Source: Edwardiiplasma whartonense (GTDB taxonomy: Bacteria; Bacillota_I; Bacilli_A; Mycoplasmatales; Mycoplasmataceae). Taken from it: DNA of 64,000 bases. A program made the translations under genes and the position numbers. The notes under the pieces were generated by a model that was not told the DNA's origin, did no database searches, and worked only from the letters and a program-made list of their open reading frames with translations. The DNA lies in assembly GCF_023566315.1 (NCBI RefSeq), contig NZ_JAKNSU010000002.1, one strand, 5' to 3'. Positions 55,031 through 64,000 of this stretch are shown in pieces; position 1 is the stretch's first letter, and each line of letters begins with the position of its first letter.

Positions 55031-56083
55031 TTAACCATGACTGTGTTCTAAATTTCTTGGAAAGGATACTTCTTGTAGCGACAAATCTCAGTTATTAATT
55101 CCAACTCTCTTATTAGCACTCTTGATTGCAAAGTAATTGCCTTCGATAAATTTTATAATATCTGGAATTGACAAACTAACTGCTAAGGCATTGTTTAAAT
55201 ATCAAGATGGAGCCTTATTGCAATAAGAATTAATCGAATCTTCTAAAGTTGAATTGTCACTGCTGATAACATTGTCTTTATTACAAAAAATGCAAGCACT
55301 ATTCTCTATTCAGGGAATAAAAAATGGACCAATAGTAGAAATATCGTTAAAATAACCCACATTCAACATCGGTATTTTGAATTTGATTGTTAATTCATTG
55401 ATTTCTTCAACAATTTCTTTTTCATCAGCAGATAGAATTAATATCGTTTTTTGGAAGTTCATACTACGAATTTTTTCTATTAAAAACAAGGATTCTGTAC
55501 CAGAATAATCTTCATTTGTTTCAATTTTCAGATTATCAAACCGATCGATTAATCCTGATTTTAGTACCTTTGTTTTTAATTTTCCTGCGTCTTTTTTTGA
55601 AAAAATAAACTGTCGATTTAGATTTGTGTCTTCGATAATATCTTTGTCAAACAAAACAAAATTTTTAGCTCCAATAGAAGCCAAGGCATAACTAATCGCG
55701 TTTCCGATTCCGCCACACCCGACAATAAAAAAATTAAAAGACTCTATTTTATTTAAAAGACTTTTGTAATCACCAGTTCCTACATGATAATTTAGCATTA
55801 ACTCACTTCTACTCAATAAGTCTTCTTCATCAAAACAATCATCGATTATAATTGAACCGTTCAAAATATAATCTTGCATATCTTCATCTATTGATAAGCG
55901 ATGCATTTCTTTTTTTAATTCATTTTTAGAAAAAAATGTTGTGTTCAATAAATAATTAAAAATCGATTTGTTCTTTTCTCATTGATTGTTGCTTATTATT
56001 TTTTGATTAGTTCCTTTGTTTAAAACAACAAATTCTTTTGCCTTAAATACCATAAATGTTTTGGCTAATTTATATTTTTCCAT
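55031..56083 (-). CDS. mccB: MccB-like ThiF/E1-family peptide nucleotidyltransferase
   Basis: MccB couples a nucleotide to the C-terminal Asn of a short peptide through an N-P bond, making a microcin C-type Trojan-horse toxin. The 350-residue length equals that of E. coli MccB. An N-terminal domain (about 1-110) likely forms the peptide clamp. The adenylating domain has FIVGCGGIGNAIS (about 118-130), FDKDIIEDTNLNRQF (146-160) and a CIFC pair (264-267). Five in-frame TGA codons are Trp. AAGGAGG precedes the ATG. The eight-codon peptide gene lies 55 bases upstream. A ThiF/MoeB housekeeping role is unlikely, since no thiamine or molybdenum genes are nearby and such enzymes are shorter. Confidence 0.85.
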
Positions 56084-56095
56084 TGCTCCTCCTTA

Positions 56096-56128
56096 AAAAC
56101 AGTCTAGTTATAAAAACTAGACTGTTTT
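56096..56128 (-). terminator. Hairpin attenuator between the peptide gene and mccB
   Basis: A 14-bp perfect stem (56096-56109 with 56115-56128) with a 5-base loop ends in T5 on the minus strand, just before the mccB ribosome site. A terminator here should give abundant peptide mRNA with limited readthrough into mccB, as described for the E. coli mcc operon. Confidence 0.88.
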
Positions 56129-56138
56129 ACTCTACTGA

Positions 56139-56165
56139 TTAATTCATCATTAAACCAACAAACAT
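56139..56165 (-). CDS. mccA: Microcin C-like precursor peptide MFVGLMMN
   Basis: An eight-codon open reading frame (ATG TTT GTT GGT TTA ATG ATG AAT TAA) encodes MFVGLMMN. A GGAGG Shine-Dalgarno core ends 8 bases before the ATG, as good as any in the window. It lies between mccF-like and mccB-like genes, and a terminator hairpin follows 10 bases after its stop. In microcin C systems mccA is a tiny gene whose peptide ends in Asn, the residue modified by MccB (E. coli MRTGNAN). The peptide is too short for database scoring, so the call depends on context, ribosome site and the final Asn. It is hydrophobic, unlike the E. coli peptide. Confidence 0.8.
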   Translation of the reverse strand: MFVGLMMN

Positions 56166-56202
56166 AACTCACACCTCCTCTCCCTACGTCGAATTGCAAG
56201 AA

Positions 56203-57195
56203 CTATGGATTAGGTTTAATAATTCTTTGTTTTTTACCATCAATTATAATTGGCTTATTTAATTCAACAACTAACATCGGTTTGGTATGTGAAAAATCAA
56301 CATCATACACAATGGGAATCTCTTTTTTAGCTTCATCTAAAATTTCTCGAAGAATTTCAATTGGTTTAACACCAGTTCCTTGATCATCAAATTTTTCATA
56401 TTTTCCCAAGATAATGGCAGATACTTGATCAAAAATTCCGTTCAATAAACAAGCGCTAAAGTTCTTCTCCACAACCTCAGCATTCTTACAACTATCTTCT
56501 AACAACAAAACATCACCTGGTTGGATTTTTAAACCGTACTCTGAGCCAAAGGTTCCCAGCATTGCATTGACATTACCACCAATCAAGCGTCCTTTAATCG
56601 GATGAGACGACTTGAAAAATTCATATTTCCACGAGGACTGACTAAAAATCTGTTTAGGCTGTTCAAAGTCTTCTCAATTTTTTCAATCATCAGTCCATGA
56701 ATTTGGAACATTATAAATATGTTTTTTTGAACTTAAAACACAGTCAAGAAGGGAATTATATGTTATTGACTTAAATTCTGGCTCTATATCACCAAAACTA
56801 GGAATCAAAGCAGGACCATACAAAAAACGAATTTTAGAACTCTTAATTCTATTCATCGCACCAAGTAATAAAACAGTAATATCAGAAAAACCGCAGATAA
56901 CTAGGTTCCTTTTTCTGTTTTCTAATAATTCATAATCAAGATGGGGGAGGATTGAATTGGTATCAAACCCGCCAATTGAAGACATCAACACATCCAAATC
57001 TTCATCTTTTAACAAATTATTAATTTCTGCAGCTCTCTGTTTTATAGAACCAGTTCGATAACCTTCATCGTTAAAAAACAACTCACCTAAAACAAGCTCA
57101 TTGCCTTGCGATCTAAGATATTCTAGTGCTCTATTTACACGATTAGGGCACTTTGAAACAACCGAAGTTGAAGGAGAAAAAATACCAATTTTCAT
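56203..57195 (-). CDS. mccF: MccF-like S66 serine peptidase (microcin C immunity)
   Basis: MccF cleaves the bond joining the last residue to the nucleotide in microcin C and so protects the producer. The 330-residue protein has the S66 layout: GGFDTN (about 75-80), the nucleophile Ser104 in CGFSDIT, the Glu233 in LLLEDS, and the His303 in DFSHTKPM, close to the E. coli MccF triad spacing. Two TGA codons are Trp. The alternative is an LD-carboxypeptidase for peptidoglycan, but a wall-less cell has no use for that, which favours immunity. GAGGTGA precedes the ATG; it is the first gene of the unit. Confidence 0.88.
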
Positions 57196-57281
57196 TTTCT
57201 AATCACCTCATTTGATTTTATTACTTTTGTTATAGAAAAACGACAAAAGGAAATGAAATACCCACGTTAATGAATAAAAAT

Positions 57282-57287
57282 ATTATA
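57282..57287 (-). promoter_or_regulatory. Putative -10 box of the microcin C-like operon
   Basis: TATAAT on the minus strand lies 12 bases after the dnaI stop and about 87 bases before mccF. No clear -35. A second candidate (TTGTCG, 17 bases, TAATAA) lies closer to the gene. Confidence 0.4.
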
Positions 57288-57298
57288 GTTAAGAAACA

Positions 57299-58264
57299 TT
57301 ATTTTATTCGGTGATTAGTACCAATCAATTCAATCTCTTTAGCTAAAACATTAATTCGTTCGATGAAACGTTCATTTTTCAGTTCGTTATCTTCTTTTGA
57401 CCCTGGATAAGTTTTACCAATTTTAGCTTGATAATTTTTTCTTAACCGGTCAATTGAAAAATTAGAAGTAAAAAAAGTAGTCTTTTCGTGAGTCATTCGA
57501 TAGTTTAAAACCGTAAACAAAACATCATCTCTCAATCATTCACTAGCAGGTTCCCCTCCGATATCATCAAGAAAGAGAAAATCAGCAATTTGTAACTGTT
57601 CAAGAATTTTTTTACTACTTTCAACGTGATTATTAAAAGATCCTTTTAATAAATTTGCAAGATTAGAAACGCTATAAAAAGCAATGGTTTTTTTGTGGTT
57701 TTTTGCTGCATCAATTGCTAAAAACCGAAATAAAGTAGTCTTACCTAAACCCAAACTTCCTCACAAATAAATTCCATAACGTTTTTTATTTGCCAAAACA
57801 TCCTGATAATAGGCAACCACTTGTTGTTTTAATAAAAATTCTTCTTTTGAATTAATTCGGGTTTGAATAATTTCCTGACTTTTAGAATCATCATAATTCA
57901 AAGCAAAAAACTTTAAGTTTTGCTCATTTGTCTTATAAAAAACCTGTTCTTGTTGCAAGGGGTCAAAATCAGTTAACAAAAAACGGTTCAAAAAGTTTTG
58001 TCTATTTTGTTGGTAAACTAAGTGTTCACAAGGAACAAACCCCTTGTAAAACTGGTTATTTTCGTATTTCAACGAGGCCTTATAACCCTTCTGACTTTGT
58101 TGACATGAAGGAAAGTTTTCTGGGTTTTGACAATCAAAATGATTATTTACATACCAATTAATAGCAGAGTGATAAAGTTCAAGCGTTTGCTCAGAAACTT
58201 GATGAGTTTTAACTAATTTATTAACTAAAGTTTGGTTTTCTAAACGATCAATTTCCATCAACAT
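57299..58264 (-). CDS. dnaI: Primosomal protein DnaI (helicase loader)
   Basis: DnaI loads the replicative helicase at the origin and at restarted forks. The 321-residue protein has an N-terminal helicase-interaction region with a Cys/His cluster (CQNPENFPSC near 50, then CEH) and a C-terminal AAA+ domain: Walker A LGLGKTTLFR (about 170), Walker B FLFLDDIGGEPAS (about 228) and an Arg finger region near FIERIN. ATG at 58264 or 58258. It lies just after the dnaB-like gene, as in Bacillus. Trp TGA codons occur near 57757 and 57536. Confidence 0.9.
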
Positions 58265-58288
58265 TTCTCTCTATCTACTATTTTCATT

Positions 58289-59575
58289 TTAAAAGATTAA
58301 ATCTAAAGTTGCTAGTTGAAGGTCGAGATCATCTAATTTAGTATGTTCGTCACGATTATTTTTTTGACTATTCATTCAACTTAAATCTGGCATTTTTAAT
58401 ATTTTACTACTCTTATTCAAAGAAGATGGGGTTAAAGTAGAGTGAAAACTAGCTAAAGAACTCTGACAACTATATTTAACCGCTTGCTTCAAATAACTCA
58501 TTGTTTCTAAAGTATTACTGATGTGTTTTTTATTTAAAGTTTTAGCAATTTTAAATAAATATTCACCAACAATTTTTCCATTATTTTTATAATAAGAAAA
58601 ATCTAACAAGCAATTCACTACACCATTAGATAAGTGGTATTCACCACTTAAGATGTCAATAATTTTTTTGATATTAAACCCAGGTTCTTTAGACAACAAC
58701 GCAGTAGCATAATCATAACTTTCAAAAAGATTCATTTCTTTTGCTTTTTGTTGCGAAGGAGTGATAGTTGCTGATTTAATCACCAAAAGTTCTCTTTGAA
58801 AAAGCACTTTAAAAACATTGAAATTGATTTTCTTTAAGTTTTGATCGTAGGTTTGAACCAACAAATTAATAATTTCTTGGTCATCTAAACTACAACTAGG
58901 TTGATTATCAATTAAAAAATCAATAATCTCAGAAGTCAAGCAACTTGGAACAATACCCTTTTGCGCAAGAGCAACTTGCAAAGTTCCTAAATCAAGATTT
59001 TGCTCAGCAACTAAAGAAAGATTATTAACCATTTTTTGAGAGTTATCCCCAATCATTTTCTGGATTTCTCCTGTTGATGGAGAAAAAAACTCACCAAAGA
59101 TTGCAGCACTTTTTTCTCTATCAAAATCATCATTACTGATTGTACTGATTGTTGTTTTATCTGCTCCTTGACAATGGAACTTTAAAATCTCGTAATTCTC
59201 TTCATCTAAGTGATTTTTTAACATCTTGTCATAGAAAACATCACCAAAGAACTGATTAGCAGCAAGAGGTTTTATGATTTGCAAAACATATAAGTTTTTA
59301 AGTTTTGTATAGGTTCTTTTTAAAAGACCGATTTCTTCTAAACGTTTAAATCCATTTTCGATTTCTTGGTCCAAAGCGCCTAAAATCACTGTTAAACGAC
59401 TATTTTCAAACGTTAAGTTGTTCAACTTGGACATGATTTCACTTTCTTCGACCAAAGTTAAATAAATCGCACAAGCCTCTGATCCAACTATGGGTTGATA
59501 GAGATTAATCAGGGTTTTACGATCAAGATCACTGATAGGAGAATGTGAAACCACTTTGTACTTATAACTTCCCAT
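58289..59575 (-). CDS. dnaB: DnaB/DnaD-type replication initiation protein
   Basis: In Firmicutes this DnaB (not the helicase) helps DnaD and DnaI load the helicase and attaches the origin to the membrane. The 428-residue protein begins with a winged-helix domain (about 15-110, PISDLDRKTLINLYQPIVGSEA) and carries a DnaB_2-type helical domain in the C-terminal third with YDYATALLSKEPG and the YLKQAVKYS region. The call rests on these and on the dnaI neighbour. CGAGGTGA precedes the ATG. One TGA is Trp. Confidence 0.87.
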
Positions 59576-59612
59576 ATAAGTGATTCACCTCGCATTCTAA
59601 TCATAATCTTTT

Positions 59613-59711
59613 TTAACTTTTTTTAAACAAGGTTTTAGCAATTTTTCCCAACCAATTTTTAGAAGAAAAATAATGCTTTGCAATTAAAAAGGAAATGAGA
59701 GTTTTCCACAT
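59613..59711 (-). CDS. Possible small basic protein (32 residues)
   Basis: A short frame (MWKTLISFLIAKHYFSSK then a basic tail) runs in the gap between mutM and dnaB, starting just after mutM. A weak GTGGA site precedes it. It could be a real small protein or a gene remnant; in related genomes coaE often occupies this place, but the sequence does not look like CoaE. Confidence 0.3.
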   Translation of the reverse strand: MWKTLISFLIAKHYFSSKNWLGKIAKTLFKKS

Positions 59712-59719
59712 TTCCACTT

Positions 59720-60562
59720 TTAAATCTTTTTTAATTTTTGGCACCAAGAACAATAATAAGTGCCGCGACCATTAACATTAATTTTCTTAATTTTAGTACC
59801 ACAAACAAAACAAGGAAGATTTTCCCGACCATGGACTTGGAGATACTTTTGATAATGACCACTTTGATGATTACCCACCATAAAAGAATGGATTGTCGTG
59901 CCTCCCTCTTCAATTGATTTGCCAAGAATCTCTTTACTTACTTGTAAAATCAAGGCACAATCTTGCAAAGTTAGGTTTTTCCCACTTTCTAAGGGGTGAA
60001 TTTTTGCCTGAAAAAGAACTTCATTCACATAAATGTTCCCCAAACCTAAAAGAATAGTTTGGTCCAAAAGCAAGGTTTTAATAGCTCTTGAAGAACTGTG
60101 AACTTTAGTGAATAAATAATCAGCAGAAGCGCCTTTATCAAATGGTTCATATCCTAATTTAGCAATCGCAGGTAAAGTTTTTCATTGGTTTTTAGCAACC
60201 AATTGCAAGGTGCCAAAACGTCGAAAATCATAATAACGTAAAACCTTTGCTTCATGTTCGAATTCAATTTCAGCTTCAACTAAATCTTGGGGATAACTAA
60301 AAAAGTTATCAGATTCAAAAATTCATTTTCCTTCCATTCGTAAATGAGAAATCATTTCATAATTGGTTAAATGAAAAATAATGTACTTACCATAAGCATC
60401 GACTCCTTCAATTTGCTGATTAACAAGTTTATCTTTCAAATCAAGGACTGATGTTTCCACTAGCAACCGATTATAAAAAACTCTCACAGCACTAATCACT
60501 TTCCCTTTAACATTTTGATTTAAGTAGTTCACAACCACTCTGACTTCTGGTAGTTCTGGCAT
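59720..60562 (-). CDS. mutM: Formamidopyrimidine-DNA glycosylase
   Basis: MutM excises oxidised purines such as 8-oxoguanine from DNA. The 280-residue protein has the catalytic N-terminal Pro2-Glu3 (MPELPEVRVV), the loop Lys region DAYGKYIIF, the H2TH motif GLGNIYVNEVLF (about 172), and the C-terminal zinc finger CFVCGTKI to YYCSWCQ with the Arg of GRGTYYC. It follows polA by 31 bases and is co-directional. One TGA is Trp. Confidence 0.95.
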
Positions 60563-60593
60563 TAATTTTCCTCTTCTCTTATTTTAATTCGTA

Positions 60594-63302
60594 TCAGTTT
60601 TTCCCACTTGATTGTGAAGTGGCCAATTTCACCTCAATTACTTCTTCAGGACAAAAGATGGATTTTAACTTTATAAAAGCTTCATCCATATGTTTAGTAA
60701 TAATTTGCTTAGCCTGGTTAATTTCTTCGTTTTTCAAAGAAAAAATAATCTCATCATGAATTTGACAACTCATAAACGAAGTTAACTTCGCTTCTTGAAA
60801 CTCGCGGTCAATATTAATCATGGCAATTTTTAATAAATCAGCAGCCGTACCTTGAATTGGCATGTTTACTGCAGCTCGTTCACCAAATTCTTTTTGAAAG
60901 CGCACTCCTGATTTTAATTCTGGCAGATAACGCCGACGCCTCGACATTGTTTCAACATAACCATACTGGTTGGCAAAAGCAAGGGTTTTATCTTTAAAGG
61001 TTTTAATTGCAGGAAAAACCTCATAATAACGATCAATCAATTCTTGAGCTTGTTTGTAACTAATTCTTAAATCTTTACTCAAACCAAACGCACTTAATCC
61101 ATAAATAATACCAAAGTTAAAAACTTTCGCTACCCGACGCATCTCTTTATCCACCACAGCTTGTTCAACATGAAAAATTCGACTAGCTGATTCAGCGTGG
61201 ATATCACCATTTTTAGCAAAAATTTCTAACATATGTTCTTCTTGTGCCATTTGTGCTAGAACCCTTAATTCAATTTGCGAATAGTCATAACTATAAAAAG
61301 TGTAACCTTCATCAACTATAAAAATCTTCCGCACCTGTCTTTGTTCTGGTTCTCTAATAGAAATGTTTTGCAAGTTTGGTTCGATGCTACTCAATCTTCC
61401 TGTAGTAGTTAAAGTTTGGTTAAAAATTGTATAAACCCGACCATCATCATGAATATATTTCACAAATCCACTCAAATAAGTTGATTCTAACTTCGTTCAC
61501 TTGCGATATTCTAAAATATGACCCACAACCGCGTGTTCAGCTAAAAGTTCTTCTAAAGCTTCTCTGTTTGTGCTCCGCTTTTTCTTATTGGTTAGTTTTA
61601 AAGTATCATAGAGCAATTCTCCAACTTGTTTAGGACTGGCAAGATTAAAGTCAGCAGTAATTGTATCACCCAAAATTTCCCGAATTTCAAGTTCAATTTC
61701 CTTAACTCGTCTTTGTGCAAATTTAATCTGTTCATTTAGTTGGTCTTGATCAATTAAAACACCGTGCTTCTCCATTCTTAAAAGAACAAACCCCAAAGGA
61801 TAATCAATTTCTTTTAATAAATCTAGTTGGTGGTTGCTTTGTAACTTTTCTAATACTAAGGGTTTAACCTTTTGTAGATAAACTGCCTTTTTAACGATGA
61901 AATCACCCTTTTTATTAAGTTCAATTTCACTAGTTTTTTTCATCCCCTTACCATAAAACAGGTCATCTTGATCAATACTTAAATCTGGTGAAACCATTCC
62001 CAAATGATTACTAAAAGTAGAAGTGATGTTTGGGTCAAGTAAATAACAAGCACTCATCATGTCATAATTAAAACTTTCATAATTGGGATGATAACCCATG
62101 TTTTCTAATAAAACTAAAGTTCTCTTCACATCATAAGTTTCTTTTGACAAGTTTGACTGCAAGAACTGGTCGAACTCTTGATCATAATTAACCTTTTGCT
62201 CTGATGTTAAAGAAAATAAATCAAGCTGATTATCATTAAAAAAGTTTAAGAAGAAATTACCTTTGGTGTTACTGATTCCAATACCAATTATTTGGCCATC
62301 ATGATAATTACTATCCAAACTTTCTACAAAAATACTAGTGTTGTCAACATTAAAATCACTAGACCATTGGTCAATCAATTCGTACTCAATAACTAATTCT
62401 TGATTAATCCGATCAGCAGTATTAGTTAAATTACGAACAATACTTTTCATCTCATATTTATTCAAAAAATCAATTAAGGGGTTAATTGTTAAGTTGAGTT
62501 TGTGAACTTGAAAACCTTCAATATAAATGTTCCTTTCAATCGTAGCAATATCACGACATAAAAAAGCACTATCTTTATCATTGATTAATTTTTCTTGAGT
62601 TTTACCTTTAATTTCATCGATATGAACATAAATATTTTCCAGACTGCCATATGCATGAATTAGTTTTTTAGCACCAATTTCACCAATGCCAGCAACTCCT
62701 TTTAAATTATCTGAAGGATCGCCCATAATCCCCTTTAAATCCGGGACTTGTTCAGGAGTACAACTTCACTTTTCTTGTAATGCTTGCCTGTCAAAAACCT
62801 CAAGATCACTGGTTCCTGAATGAGGAACTAAAACAAAAGTACGGTCATTGATTAATTGAAATAAATCCTTATCACTAGAAAGAATTTCAATAAGATATCT
62901 TTCTTTCTCGTGATAAATTTGGTTAGCCATACTACCAATTAAGTCATCAGCCTCATAATCATCCATTTCAAAATAATCAATGTTAGCAGCTTTTAAAAAT
63001 TCACGAGCAATAGGAAATTGTTGAATTAATTCATCAGGAGTCTTTTGTCTTCCTGCTTTATAATCAACCAACTGGTCGTGACGAAAAGTATGTTTCCCCT
63101 TATCAAAAGCAACTTTAACATCATAATAATTGTTGCGTTCAATCAACGAAGTTAACATATTAACAAACGAAAACACGGCATTAGTATAAATTCCAGTTGT
63201 GGTTTTTAATAAGTTACCCCCTTTATAAGCAGTTGCATAATAAGCACGAAAAATTAAAGCGTTCCCATCAACTAATAAAATTTTCTTTTCATTTTTACTC
63301 AT
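60594..63302 (-). CDS. polA: DNA polymerase I
   Basis: PolI fills repair gaps and removes RNA primers. The full 902-residue length includes the 5'-3' exonuclease (about 1-290: VDGNALIFRAYYAT, DDYEADDLIG, MGDPSDNLKGVAGIG), a middle 3'-5' exo-like region without clear catalytic acids, and the polymerase (about 520-902: motif A YDYSQIELRVLAQ, motif B RRVAKVFNFGIIYGLS, motif C QIHDEIIF). Three TGA codons are Trp. It starts 12 bases after dnaE, in the repair operon dnaE-polA-mutM. Confidence 0.96.
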
Positions 63303-63314
63303 TGTTTTTCTCCT

Positions 63315-64000
63315 TTAATTTAAATATTCACCAATATTTTCTACAATTGCACCAAGTTGATTATTGTATTCTTGAACAACAACTTTCACCAGAATCACTA
63401 CTCCTGGATGTAAGTAATCTGCTTGCTTTTCATACTGAGAACTAAACATCGTTGCTTTTAAAGTACCACTATCATCACTAAGGTCTAAAAAAGCCATTAG
63501 GTGGTTGTTTTTATCCCGTTTGGTTCGAATTGCATCCACACTAGCAATCACAAAGCCTTTTTGGTGTTGTTCTTTGATCTGAGCCAAAGTTAAAACATTA
63601 TAACTACTATACTCTTTTCGTTTAGTAGTAAAGGGATTGTTTCCTAAATAAAAGCCAAGATACTCAAGTTCTTTTTGCGCAAGAAGTTTCTTTTCAGATT
63701 CTTTGATTGTAGTTAATTCAGGAATCGTTAATGGATCAATTGTTACTTTATTTTGGTTTGACAAAGCAAAATTATACAGAAGATCAATGTTTTCTACTAA
63801 TAAAAAGCGGTCAAAACGATAAAAGTCAAAAGCTCCTGCTCAAATTAAAGCTTCAAACAAACTTTTACTCATCCCCTTATCAATTAAATTAGCAATTAGT
63901 AAGTAAAAATCATCAAAAATCGTTTTGTTAGTCTTTCAAAGTTCTTGCAACTTTCTTAAAAATTCAGGACCAATTCCTTTAACAATTGTTAACGGGGCAA
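63315..64000 (-). CDS. dnaE: DNA polymerase III alpha subunit DnaE, 3' end only
   Basis: Only the last 228 codons are in the window; the gene runs past the right edge. Visible parts are a helix-hairpin-helix (VKGIGPEFLRKL), the typical SEKKLLAQKELEYLGFYLGNNPF region, and the OB-fold domain (RTKRDKNNHLMAFLDLSDDSGTLKATMF). These are the C-terminal half of DnaE-type replicative polymerases. TGA is used for Trp twice. Confidence 0.9.

Noticed and set aside
55031..56083. Annotation of the ThiF-fold protein as MoeB or ThiF for molybdopterin or thiamine synthesis
   Set aside because: It has about 110 extra N-terminal residues, the 350-residue MccB length, no MoaD/ThiS gene nearby, and thiamine is salvaged here through thiN.
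1..64000. Insertion sequences, prophage or restriction-modification genes
   Set aside because: No transposase, integrase, phage or methylase/endonuclease pair was recognised in any frame under code 4.

Overview
The window comes from a wall-less bacterium of the class Mollicutes, most likely the Entomoplasma/Mesoplasma/Spiroplasma side. TGA is read as tryptophan: almost every housekeeping gene here is broken by in-frame TGA codons at conserved Trp positions, and only TAA or TAG close the genes. I therefore merged the fragments under genetic code 4. The DNA is very AT-rich, the lipoproteins have typical Mollicutes signal peptides, and genes are packed with short overlaps. Nearly everything lies on the minus strand.

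Layout. Position 1 shows what looks like an rRNA leader or spacer read leftward, with the rRNA itself outside the window. Then come gapN, a TrmH-type methyltransferase, a DUF2130 coiled-coil protein, a membrane protein, pgi, and a folate/Fe-S group (formyl-THF cyclo-ligase, sufU, sufS). A plus-strand operon follows with two large lipoproteins and a HIT protein, an arrangement like the P80/P60-hinT cluster of other Mollicutes. Next are a YhaM-like nuclease, metK, a membrane protein, an alpha/beta hydrolase, ymdB, ylxM and ftsY. A phosphate operon (pstS, a fused pstC-pstA, pstB, phoU) is inserted between smc and ftsY. It is followed by smc, rnc, plsX, fakA, an Asp23 protein, rpmB and tRNA-Leu(CAA).

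The centre carries the classic Firmicutes block thiN-rpe-rsgA-prkC-prpC, a surface protein, a HAD hydrolase, rsmB, gmk and rsmD, then def and rnjA on the plus strand. A deoxynucleoside salvage group follows (a PnuC-family transporter, nucleoside deoxyribosyltransferase, tdk) with a palindromic operator-like site over the tdk promoter. After a degenerate YugP-like protein come pgk and gap. The right end is the replication/repair group dnaI, dnaB-like, mutM, polA and the 3' end of dnaE.

The most interesting region is 55031-57195, between gap and dnaI. It encodes an apparently complete core of a microcin C-type peptide-nucleotide antibiotic system. The parts are an MccF-like S66 immunity peptidase, an eight-codon peptide gene (MFVGLMMN, ending in Asn, with a near-perfect ribosome binding site), a 14-bp hairpin with a T-run, and a 350-residue MccB-like ThiF-family nucleotidyltransferase. 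The order peptide, hairpin, MccB matches the E. coli mccA-mccB arrangement. No dedicated exporter is visible. I know of no described microcin C-type system in a Mollicute, but I could not search for one.
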